Assembly (NCBI GenBank): GCA_905215275.1
Contig: CAJMPE010000068.1
Coordinates: 1 to 9,437, forward strand
DNA: 9,437 bases
Origin: an uncultured bacterium
GTDB taxonomy: Bacteria; Actinomycetota; Coriobacteriia; Coriobacteriales; Coriobacteriaceae
Direction: 5' to 3'
Below, in pieces: positions 1 to 5,345 of the stretch. A program made the translations under genes and the position numbers. Every line of letters starts with the position of its first letter. The stretch's first letter is position 1. Below the pieces are notes generated by a model. The model saw only the letters and a program-made list of their open reading frames with translations. It was not told the DNA's origin and ran no database searches.

Positions 1-391
1 CGCCCTCAAACTCGGCATCGAGCCACTCGTCGACAATCATCTTGGCGAGCTCGGAGCCCACGACGCGGGCACCAAAGGCGAGCACGTTGGTGTTGTTGTG
101 CATGCGGGAGAGCTTGGCGCTGAAGGGCTCGGAGCACACGACGGCGCGTACGCCCTCTACCTTGTTGGCAGCCAGGCTAATCCCGACGCCGGTGCCACAG
201 ATGAGGATGCCCAGGTCGACGTCGCCGTTGGCAACGGCCTTACCCACCTTGTAGCCGGCGATGGGGTAGTCAAAGCTCTCGGAGGTGTCGGTGCCAAAGT
301 TCACGACCTCGCAGCCGCGCTCCTTCAGGTGCTCGGAGATGATGTTCTTGAGCTCGACGGCGGCGTGGTCGTTACCGATACCGATCTTCAT
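1..391 (-). CDS. rpiB: Ribose-5-phosphate isomerase B (3' end cut by window edge)
   Basis: RpiB interconverts ribose 5-phosphate and ribulose 5-phosphate in the cytosolic non-oxidative pentose phosphate pathway. Translation from the ATG at 391-389 gives about 130 residues with family hallmarks: an N-terminal DHAAVELK segment (Asp8, His9), the phosphate-binding and catalytic CGTGVGIS motif with Cys65, VRAVVC near residue 81, and SRMHNNTNVLAFGARVVG with His98. By family knowledge, Cys65 and His98 match the usual catalytic Cys and His. RpiB is normally about 145-150 residues, so only the last 15-20 residues lie outside the window. The start is supported by an AGAGGAA ribosome site 6 nt upstream. 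The LacA/LacB galactose-6-phosphate isomerases share this fold. With no lac or tagatose genes nearby, RpiB is the better call. Transcription runs leftward, divergent from cyuA. Confidence 0.93.
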   Translation of the reverse strand, partial: MKIGIGNDHAAVELKNIISEHLKERGCEVVNFGTDTSESFDYPIAGYKVGKAVANGDVDLGILICGTGVGISLAANKVEGVRAVVCSEPFSAKLSRMHNNTNVLAFGARVVGSELAKMIVDEWLDAEFEG

Positions 392-422
392 GGATGGTTC
401 CTCTCTGGTCTGTGCGGCGCAA

Positions 423-510
423 ATGCTAAAGGTGTTTACCGCGTTCGACTGCATGATAGCGCGACTCTTGCGTAAACGCTCGGGCGTTTTTTGGTCAAAC
501 GCTTTAGCAT
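423..510. repeat. Nested inverted repeats in the rpiB-cyuA intergenic region
   Basis: Outer arms ATGCTAAAG (423-431) and CTTTAGCAT (502-510) are perfect inverted repeats. Pairing can continue inward, imperfectly, through GTGTTT (432-437) and AAACG (497-501). Inside, GTTTAC (434-439 region) can instead pair with GTAAAC (472-477). The right inner arm also takes part in the small terminator-like hairpin at 474-492, so the pairings are mutually exclusive. This could be a DNA operator or a folded leader of either divergent gene. Which strand is used, if any, cannot be decided from the sequence. Confidence 0.4.
474..492 (+). terminator. Small terminator-like hairpin in the rpiB-cyuA gap
   Basis: A 6-bp stem AAACGC / GCGTTT closes a TCGG loop and runs into a six-T tract (487-492) on the + strand. 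It looks like a weak intrinsic terminator or attenuator pointing toward cyuA. No + strand gene ends just upstream, because rpiB is on the other strand. It would therefore stop antisense transcription across rpiB or attenuate a long cyuA leader. Confidence 0.35.
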
Positions 511-596
511 GCAACAAGATCGGCTTCTCATGAATGATGCCGCCAATTTGTGCTCGAGCGCCGTCCGCCGGAACCATGGTTGCGGTTTTTGATGCA

Positions 597-626
597 TTGT
601 TATCAAATAAAGGAGCTAACTATTAT
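597..626 (+). promoter_or_regulatory. Predicted sigma70-type promoter of cyuA
   Basis: TTGTTA (597-602) and TATTAT (621-626) are separated by 18 bp, a fair match to the vegetative consensus. A start near 633 would leave a short leader of about 30 nt carrying the AGGAG site (652-656), 6 nt before the cyuA ATG. Confidence 0.45.
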
Positions 627-662
627 TGAGAGCCAAGCCCGTTATGCAAGCAGGAGATACCT

Positions 663-1982
663 ATGCCTACCGATTCCCTTCGCGATGCCGCGTTTTGCGA
701 TGTTTTGAACCGCGAGCTTGTCTGTGCACTCGGCTGCACCGAGCCCATTGCCGTTGCCTATGCAGCGGCGTTGGCGAGCCAGACGCTCACCTGTGAACCC
801 GATCATATGGACGTTGCCTGCTCGGGCAACATCATCAAGAACGTCAAGAGCGTGACCGTGCCCAACTCGGGCGGAATGCACGGTATTGAGGCCGCGGCCG
901 TGCTGGGTGCCGTGGGCGGCGACGCCAAGAGCGCGCTCGAGGTGCTCGAGAGCGTTGACGATGAAGACCGTGCTCGCGTGACCGAGCTCCTCGCTGACGC
1001 CGGCTACTGCGATGTGTCGCTTGTCGAGGGTGTGCCCAACCTCTACATCAAGGTGACTGCCACGGCCGGGGGCCATACCGCGGTCGTCGAGATTACCGAT
1101 CACCACACCAATGTCACGTGCCATACGCTCGACGGTATTCCGGTGTGCGGCAAGTCGGCGGGGGAGTGCGCCGCCTGCGCCGAGCGCGTCGTGGCCGAGC
1201 GGGCGGCAGATAACGCCGACACGCCCATGTCGATTGAGTCCATCATCGACTTTATCGAGGACGGCGACATCGAGGACGCCCGCGCTGCCGTCGAGCGCCA
1301 GATTGAGCTGAACGGCGCAATCAGTGCCGAGGGCCTCGCGCATGCTTGGGGCGCCGAGGTGGGCCGTACGCTGCTGGGTGCTCGTGCCGATGACGTCGCC
1401 TGCCGTGCCCGTGCCCGTGCGGCCGCCGGGTCCGACGCCCGCATGAACGGCTGCGCGCTGCCGGTCGCCATTGTGTGCGGCTCGGGCAATCAGGGCATTA
1501 CCTGCGCATTGCCCGTCATGGAGTATGCCGAGTACCTGCGTTGCGACCACGAGCGCCTGGTGCGCGCCGTGATGCTGTCCGATCTTATCGCCGTGCATAT
1601 CAAGAGCTATATTGGTGCGCTCTCGGCGTTTTGCGGTGCTATTTGCGCCGCGTGCGGTGCCGGCGCAGCCATTACCTGGCTGTGCGGTGGCACGCGCGAG
1701 CAGATTGGCGCGACGGTCTCGAATACGCTTGGCAACGTGGGCGGCATCGTGTGCGACGGCGCCAAGGCGAGCTGTGCCGCCAAGATTTCGGCTGCCGTTG
1801 ATGCGGCGATTCTGGGACATGATATGGCCATGCAGGGTCGCGGCTTCCGCGCCGGCGAGGGCCTGATCCAGGATACTGTTGAGCAGACAATCGCCAGCAT
1901 GGGCTACGTAGGCCGCGTGGGCATGAAGGACACCGACGTCGAGATCCTCAACATAATGATCGGTAAAACCCAAGTGTGCTAG
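663..1982 (+). CDS. cyuA: L-cysteine desulfidase (CyuA/YhaM family, Fe-S dependent)
   Basis: The family splits L-cysteine to pyruvate, ammonia and sulfide using an oxygen-sensitive [4Fe-4S] cluster. It is related to the alpha subunit of Fe-S serine dehydratase and is cytosolic. The 439-residue protein has full family length. It shows GCTEP near the N-terminus (Cys25), MNGCALPVAIVCGSGNQG (residues 261-278, Cys264 and Cys272), a Cys-rich FCGAICAACGAGAAI run (Cys324, 328, 331) and GNVGGIVCDGAKASCAAK (Cys364, 371). Cys25 and cysteines of the 272 and 324 regions are the likely cluster ligands, by analogy with the archaeal enzyme. AGGAG lies 6 nt before the ATG. The gene appears monocistronic and ends at a perfect hairpin. 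Annotation pipelines often name this family 'serine dehydratase subunit alpha family protein'; the substrate is inferred from family, not proven here. Confidence 0.87.
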   Translation: MPTDSLRDAAFCDVLNRELVCALGCTEPIAVAYAAALASQTLTCEPDHMDVACSGNIIKNVKSVTVPNSGGMHGIEAAAVLGAVGGDAKSALEVLESVDDEDRARVTELLADAGYCDVSLVEGVPNLYIKVTATAGGHTAVVEITDHHTNVTCHTLDGIPVCGKSAGECAACAERVVAERAADNADTPMSIESIIDFIEDGDIEDARAAVERQIELNGAISAEGLAHAWGAEVGRTLLGARADDVACRARARAAAGSDARMNGCALPVAIVCGSGNQGITCALPVMEYAEYLRCDHERLVRAVMLSDLIAVHIKSYIGALSAFCGAICAACGAGAAITWLCGGTREQIGATVSNTLGNVGGIVCDGAKASCAAKISAAVDAAILGHDMAMQGRGFRAGEGLIQDTVEQTIASMGYVGRVGMKDTDVEILNIMIGKTQVC

Positions 1983-2009
1983 TTACGCGGTTTTACCAAA
2001 CCGCGTAAC
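1982..2009 (+). terminator. Perfect 12-bp hairpin at the end of cyuA, no U tract
   Basis: GTTACGCGGTTT (1982-1993) pairs perfectly with AAACCGCGTAAC (1998-2009) around a TACC loop. The stem begins on the last base of the cyuA stop codon. No T run follows on either strand, so it is not a canonical intrinsic terminator. It may protect the mRNA 3' end or act together with the structured element that begins 6 bp later. Confidence 0.5.
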
Positions 2010-2014
2010 CAGTC

Positions 2015-2126
2015 GACGCTGCAAACGCCCCTAAGCGGCAATCTGCCTTTCAATCGTCGGGCATGGCCAGAAGGCCTATGCCCTCTTCTTTCAAGGCACA
2101 TTGCTCGCTTAGGGGCGTTTTCGCTG
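2015..2126 (+). repeat. Long structured element, copy A (conserved core, covarying stem)
   Basis: The element opens with GACGCTGC (2015-2022). A perfect 14-bp outer stem follows (2023-2036 with 2107-2120). The 5' core GGCAATCTGCCTTTCAA (2037-2053) comes next, then an inner hairpin GGGCAT-GGCC-AGAA-GGCC-T-ATGCCC (2059-2083), then TCTTTCAAGGCACATTGCTC (2087-2106), and it closes with TCGCTG. Within the core, GCAA pairs with TTGC and TGCCTT with AAGGCA, so the whole 98-nt stretch folds as one long interrupted hairpin. A near copy with the same architecture lies at 5121-5233. The stem ends in TTTT (2118-2121), so this copy could also terminate cyuA and, less well, the convergent HAD gene. Protein coding is unlikely. 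I do not recognise a named family with certainty. Confidence 0.75.
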
Positions 2127-2171
2127 ACTTATGCTCAACCTGCGGCGCTATTTTGTTTGGAGCTAGGGGTC

Positions 2172-2930
2172 CTATGACAGTTCGTCGGCTACTTGGTGTT
2201 CGTAGAAGGCTTCTACTACGGCGTTGAAGTCGCGGGCGAAGTCTTCCATGGTTCCGCGCCAGGTGGCTCGGCTGGGCTTGCCCTGGCCCACATAGGCGGT
2301 TTGGATGCCGCAATCGGGGGACGGGAAGTCGCGCTTCGGATCGTTGCCCACCATAAGGACCTCATGCGGCTCGAGCCCCATCACCTGAAGCTGCTCTAGA
2401 TAGTAGGTGGCATCGGGCTTGCAGCGGGTGGTGTTTCCCATGTGCGTCACGAGCTCAAAGGGGGCGTCGGTCAGGTCGCCCCAACCCATGCGGCACTCGA
2501 TGGCTCCCTGCGTAAAGCTGGGGTTGGTGAAGAGCGCGCAGCGCAGTCCTGCGTCCTGTACGGCCTGAAGCGCGGCGTGTGCGCCCGGCATGGCGTGGGC
2601 GTTGATGACATCGTCGTTCTTGTACGGCAGGACTTCGCGGTCGTAGTAGGTAAACGCCTCGTAGATGAGTGGGTCCGAGAGGCAAATGCCGCACCGGCGC
2701 TCAACCTCTTCTTGGTAAAACTCAAGATTGGTACGATTGTCCGTGCCTCTGCGGCGATTGGCGTTGAGGTCGACCAAGATGGTGCCGAGGCGTGCCATCG
2801 TGCCACCGCGGCTGCGGCGCCCGATATCCGCGAGCATCGAAGAGACATCCTTAAAATAGCGAAGGATGAACGCGTTGAGGTTGATGCTAAGAAGCGTCTC
2901 GTCCATATCGAAAACGACTGCTTTGAGCAC
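2172..2930 (-). CDS. HAD-superfamily hydrolase (predicted phosphatase)
   Basis: A cytosolic haloacid dehalogenase-like enzyme of 252 residues, probably removing phosphate from a small metabolite. All four HAD motifs are visible: motif I FDMDET with nucleophile Asp8 and acid/base Asp10; motif II FTNPS with Thr135; motif III CKPDATYY with Lys171; motif IV VGNDPKRDFPS with Asp197 and Asp201. A cap of roughly residues 15-115 lies between motifs I and II (C1 cap type). The start is GTG at 2930-2928, with AAAGG 7 nt upstream. This places the HAD nucleophile near the N-terminus, as usual. The gene is convergent with cyuA and divergent from rpsA, with no operon partner, so the substrate cannot be guessed from context. 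Annotations such as pyrimidine 5'-nucleotidase or phosphoglycolate phosphatase-like are possible but unsupported. Confidence 0.88.
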   Translation of the reverse strand: MLKAVVFDMDETLLSINLNAFILRYFKDVSSMLADIGRRSRGGTMARLGTILVDLNANRRRGTDNRTNLEFYQEEVERRCGICLSDPLIYEAFTYYDREVLPYKNDDVINAHAMPGAHAALQAVQDAGLRCALFTNPSFTQGAIECRMGWGDLTDAPFELVTHMGNTTRCKPDATYYLEQLQVMGLEPHEVLMVGNDPKRDFPSPDCGIQTAYVGQGKPSRATWRGTMEDFARDFNAVVEAFYEHQVADELS

Positions 2931-3019
2931 GCGGGCACCTTTCTCGTAAATTTAATCTAGAGTCGTTGGCTCCGGATACTTTACCCCAAAGTCGAATGCC
3001 TGGCTGGTTATCGTCAAGT

Positions 3020-3061
3020 TGTGGAGACGTGTGTTCATAAGATTACGAAAAAGTCTCCACA
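3020..3061. repeat. 9-bp inverted repeat upstream of HAD gene and rpsA
   Basis: TGTGGAGAC (3020-3028) and GTCTCCACA (3053-3061) are perfect inverted arms around a 24-nt AT-rich loop containing AAAAA. It sits between the divergent HAD gene and rpsA, 25 bp upstream of the predicted rpsA -35 box. It may be a regulator site for either gene, or a hairpin with a T run inside the loop when read on the - strand. Confidence 0.4.
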
Positions 3062-3085
3062 CGAGTAAAAAATCGCAGTTCACGC

Positions 3086-3114
3086 TTGAAATCGAACTCA
3101 TTTCCCCGTAACCT
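3086..3114 (+). promoter_or_regulatory. Predicted rpsA promoter
   Basis: TTGAAA (3086-3091) and TAACCT (3109-3114) have 17-bp spacing. The -35 box is good and the -10 box weak. Transcription near 3121 would give an rpsA leader of about 125 nt, long enough for translational control. The rest of the 315-bp gap (2931-3245) holds the inverted repeat at 3020-3061 and the SD hairpin at 3217-3241. I see no ORF in it that looks real. Confidence 0.4.
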
Positions 3115-3216
3115 ATACGAACGTGATTGCATAAGCGTCACATTAGTATCTGTCGGCTCCCGAGTGTTCCTAAACGTTGTGTGCTTGTCGCACCCTTCTG
3201 TAGGTCCTAGCAATCG

Positions 3217-3241
3217 GGGCCCCGTAGTTCGAAAGGGGTCC
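3217..3241 (+). promoter_or_regulatory. Hairpin that can hide the rpsA ribosome binding site
   Basis: GGGCCCC (3217-3223) can pair with GGGGTCC (3235-3241) over 7 bp with one G-U pair, leaving an 11-nt loop. The right arm contains the rpsA SD sequence AGGGG (3234-3238), which lies 7 nt before the TTG start. When folded, the SD would be hidden. Autogenous translational control of rpsA is known in E. coli, although by a different leader structure. Confidence 0.45.
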
Positions 3242-3245
3242 ACCT

Positions 3246-4412
3246 TTGAGTGAGATTCAGAACTCGTCCATTTTCTCTCTTGACGATGTCAATGAGGAGG
3301 AGATGAACAACCTCATCGACGGTACGATTACCGACTTTGATGAGGGCGATCTCGTTAACGGCACTGTCGTTAAGATCGAGCATGACGAGGTGCTCGTTGA
3401 CATTGGATTCAAGTCCGAGGGCGTTATCCCGGTCCGCGAGCTGTCCATCCGCAAGGACGCTAACCCTGCAGACATCGTTGCACTCGGTGATCCCATCGAG
3501 GCTCTGGTTCTCCAGAAGGAGGACAAGGACGGTCGTCTGGTCCTGTCCAAGAAGCGTGCCGAGTACGAGCGTGCTTGGAACCGCATCGAGGAGAAGTTCA
3601 ACTCCGGCGAGAACGTCGAGGGCGAGGTCATCGAGGTTGTCAAGGGCGGCCTGATCCTCGACATCGGCCTGCGTGGCTTCCTGCCCGCTTCCCTCGTCGA
3701 CCTCCGTCGCGTCAAGGACCTCACCTCCTACATGGGCACCCGCATCGAGGCTCGCGTCATCGAGATGGACCGCAACCGCAACAACGTCGTCCTCTCCCGT
3801 CGCGTCGTGCTAGAGGAGTCCCGTAAGGCCGAGCGCTCCGAGATCCTGTCCAAGCTCAAGTCTGGCATGCGTCTCCAGGGCACCGTTTCCTCCATCGTCG
3901 ACTTCGGCGCCTTCGTCGACCTCGGCGGTATCGACGGCCTCATCCACATCTCCGAGCTCTCCTGGAACCACGTCAACCATCCTTCCGAGGTTGTCAAGGT
4001 CGGCCAGGAGGTCGAGGTCGAGGTTCTCGACGTCGATCTCAACCGCGAGCGCATCTCCCTGGGTCTCAAGCAGACCACCGAGGATCCGTGGCGCGCACTG
4101 GTCAAGAAGTACCCCGTCGGCGCTATCGTCGAGGGCACTGTGACCAAGCTTGTCCCGTTCGGCGCTTTCGTTGATCTGGGCGAGGGCATCGAGGGCCTGG
4201 TGCACATCTCCGAGATGGCCAACAAGCACGTCGATCAGCCTTCTCAGGTCACCCACGTGGGCGACAAGGTTCAGGTCAAGGTCATGGAGATCGACCTCGA
4301 CCGTCGTCGTATCTCCCTGTCCATGAAGTCCGCTGCTGAGACTCTGGGCGTCGAGATCGAGGTTACCCCGCTGCCTTCCGAGAAGAAGGACGAGGAGACC
4401 GACGCCGAGTAA
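3246..4412 (+). CDS. rpsA: 30S ribosomal protein S1 (four S1 domains)
   Basis: S1 is an RNA-binding protein of the small ribosomal subunit that helps mRNAs bind during initiation. The 388-residue product has four S1/OB-fold repeats, at about residues 34-104, 121-188, 205-275 and 292-361. Repeats 3 and 4 carry the classic cores DFGAFVDLGGIDGLIHISELS and PFGAFVDLGEGIEGLVHISEM, the typical mRNA-binding type. Repeats 1 and 2 are more divergent (GVIPVREL, GFLPASLV), as is usual for ribosome-docking repeats. An acidic head and a short acidic tail flank them. The protein is shorter than the six-repeat S1 of E. coli and like S1 of Gram-positive bacteria. The start is TTG, with AGGGG 7 nt upstream giving MSEIQN. 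Codons are strongly biased to C endings, consistent with high expression. It is a single-gene unit with its own terminator. Confidence 0.95.
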   Translation: MSEIQNSSIFSLDDVNEEEMNNLIDGTITDFDEGDLVNGTVVKIEHDEVLVDIGFKSEGVIPVRELSIRKDANPADIVALGDPIEALVLQKEDKDGRLVLSKKRAEYERAWNRIEEKFNSGENVEGEVIEVVKGGLILDIGLRGFLPASLVDLRRVKDLTSYMGTRIEARVIEMDRNRNNVVLSRRVVLEESRKAERSEILSKLKSGMRLQGTVSSIVDFGAFVDLGGIDGLIHISELSWNHVNHPSEVVKVGQEVEVEVLDVDLNRERISLGLKQTTEDPWRALVKKYPVGAIVEGTVTKLVPFGAFVDLGEGIEGLVHISEMANKHVDQPSQVTHVGDKVQVKVMEIDLDRRRISLSMKSAAETLGVEIEVTPLPSEKKDEETDAE

Positions 4413-4436
4413 ATCGGTTTGACGATCACTTGTTTG

Positions 4437-4470
4437 AAGGGATCCGTCCGCAATGGACGGGTCCCTTTTT
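4437..4470 (+). terminator. Intrinsic terminator of rpsA
   Basis: AAGGGATCCGTCC (4437-4449) pairs with GGACGGGTCCCTT (4455-4467) around a GCAAT loop, with one T-G pair. Five Ts (4466-4470) follow, with the first two inside the stem. It starts 25 nt after the rpsA stop codon. Confidence 0.92.
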
Positions 4471-4510
4471 GCATTTGCTGCTGACGCGCGCGATGCTACC
4501 CGTGCGTAAT

Positions 4511-4589
4511 GCTATCTGGGCTGTTCGCAGGCTATTGGGCTGTCGGTGCATGAAAAATGCCGACATCCCGCCTCGGGGAGGAGGCGGGA
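4511..4589. repeat. Short tandem repeat and two hairpins between rpsA and rnpB
   Basis: GCTATCTGGGCTGTTCG (4511-4527) is followed by the near copy GCTATTGGGCTGTCG (4531-4545). Next comes an imperfect hairpin GTCGG...CCGAC around a GAAAA loop (4543-4564), then a 9-bp perfect hairpin TCCCGCCTC / GAGGCGGGA (4566-4574, 4581-4589). No T tract follows on the + strand. The 280-bp gap between the rpsA terminator and rnpB shows no convincing ORF. The ORFs that can be drawn there have no recognisable protein and overlap the RNA gene or the terminator. Confidence 0.45.
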
Positions 4590-4715
4590 ACACACCGAGT
4601 AGACGGAGGGGTGCGGAGCGCGGTCGCGTCTCGACTGACGACGTTGCCCATCGACAGGACCATTGTAGCGCATGGCGGTTCTTGGTATATCGTGTCGAGC
4701 GTTTGCGTTGTGCCA

Positions 4716-4742
4716 TTGCCTGCGGCAACGGTGTGTTACACT
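4716..4742 (+). promoter_or_regulatory. Predicted rnpB promoter
   Basis: TACACT (4737-4742) is a reasonable -10 box. It ends 8 bp before the first base of the P1 stem of RNase P RNA at 4751, which is the right distance for a start there. The best -35 candidate is TTGCCT (4716-4721) with a short 15-bp spacer. CATTGC (4714-4719) at 17 bp is the alternative. Confidence 0.45.
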
Positions 4743-4750
4743 TTTGCACT

Positions 4751-5112
4751 GCTGAGTGGGCCAGACGGTCGCGCGATGTGCTGCTTGCAGTACGTGTGAG
4801 GAAAGTCCGGGCTCCAGAGGGCGGGATGCCGGCTAACGGCCGGGCGGAGTGATCCGACGGAAAGCGCCGCAGAAAAGAAGACTCCCACCTGCGTCGTAAG
4901 GCGTAAAGGGAAAAGCTGAAACGGTGGTGTAAGAGACCACCAGCGTCGTGGTAACACGGCGGCTTTGCAAGCCCCATCCGGAGCAAGCGCGAATAGGAAC
5001 GCTATGGGCCGGCCCGGTCCGCGTTCGGGTAGCGTGCGTGGAGCTGCATGGTAACGTGCAGACAAGATAAATGACCGTTCACGACAGAACCCGGCTTATA
5101 GGCCCACTCAGC
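4751..5112 (+). ncRNA. rnpB: RNase P RNA, bacterial type A
   Basis: This is the catalytic RNA that, with the RnpA protein, removes 5' leaders from precursor tRNAs. The ends form a perfect 12-bp P1 stem, GCTGAGTGGGCC (4751-4762) with GGCCCACTCAGC (5101-5112). Conserved regions appear in order: GAGGAAAGTCCGGGCTCC (4798-4815), the AAAGGGAAAAGCTGAAACGG region near 4906, the AAGAGACCACCAGCG hairpin near 4932, GGTAACACGGCGGC near 4950, GCAAGCCCCATCCGGAGCAAG (4967-4987), GAATAGG near 4991, and the 3' universal segment GACAGAACCCGGCTTATAGG (5083-5102). The last two with the first build helix P4 and the core. The P15 region carries GGGCCGGCCC followed by GGT (5016-5018), a candidate for the tRNA-CCA-binding GGU. 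About 362 nt is normal length. No canonical U-tract terminator follows; a structured repeat begins 8 nt later. Confidence 0.97.
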
Positions 5113-5120
5113 ACTTTGTT

Positions 5121-5233
5121 GACGCTGCGAACCCGTCAGCGCGGCAATCTGCCTTTCAAGCCTTCGGGCATGACCATAAGGTCAATGCCCTTGTCTTTCA
5201 AGGCACCTTGCTCGCGCTGACGGGTTCTCGCTG
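5121..5233 (+). repeat. Long structured element, copy B, just after rnpB
   Basis: Same architecture as the element at 2015-2126: GACGCTGC (5121-5128), a perfect 14-bp outer stem (5129-5142 with 5214-5227), the identical 17-nt core GGCAATCTGCCTTTCAA (5143-5159), the inner hairpin GGGCAT-GACC-ATAA-GGTC-A-ATGCCC (5166-5190), TCTTTCAAGGCACCTTGCTC (5194-5213), and TCGCTG (5228-5233). The outer stem sequence differs from copy A at 7 of 14 pairs, yet every pair is kept. The inner stem also shows an A-T for G-C exchange. The position right behind rnpB suggests a role in 3' end formation or termination, although the tail TTCTCG is a poor U tract. A mobile palindromic repeat is the alternative. Confidence 0.75.
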
Positions 5234-5345
5234 TTGGTGACGGTATCATTGGCGTTTCCGTTCTTGTTGGCGAGGTCAACGGTGCTGTCTTTGCCGTATT
5301 ATTGAGGCTGTTTGTTGCTGCGCTTTATTTTGTTGAGGGGCTTTG

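Noticed and set aside
98..475. A 125-codon + strand frame across rpiB ending at the small hairpin at 474-492
   Set aside because: It is antisense to rpiB without a convincing ribosome site. I considered it because the hairpin would serve as its terminator, but the protein has no recognisable features.
642..1973. A 443-codon open frame on the - strand opposite cyuA
   Set aside because: It is the antisense shadow of a clearly recognised enzyme. It is rich in Arg, His, Gly and Ala, as expected from the complement of G/C-ending codons, and has no recognisable domain.
2023..2120. The conserved core inserted into the loops of two unrelated terminator hairpins
   Set aside because: This would explain the different outer stems. 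However, GACGCTGC and TCGCTG are also conserved outside the stems in both copies, at exactly the same distances, so the stem lies inside the homologous unit.
4426..4986. ORFs on both strands across the rpsA-rnpB gap and the first part of rnpB
   Set aside because: They run through the rpsA terminator and conserved RNase P RNA helices and resemble no known protein.
2015..5233. CRISPR array or tRNA/attachment site in the repeats
   Set aside because: There are only two copies, 3 kb apart, with no spacer periodicity. No tRNA cloverleaf with CCA or T-loop, and no integrase, is present in the window.
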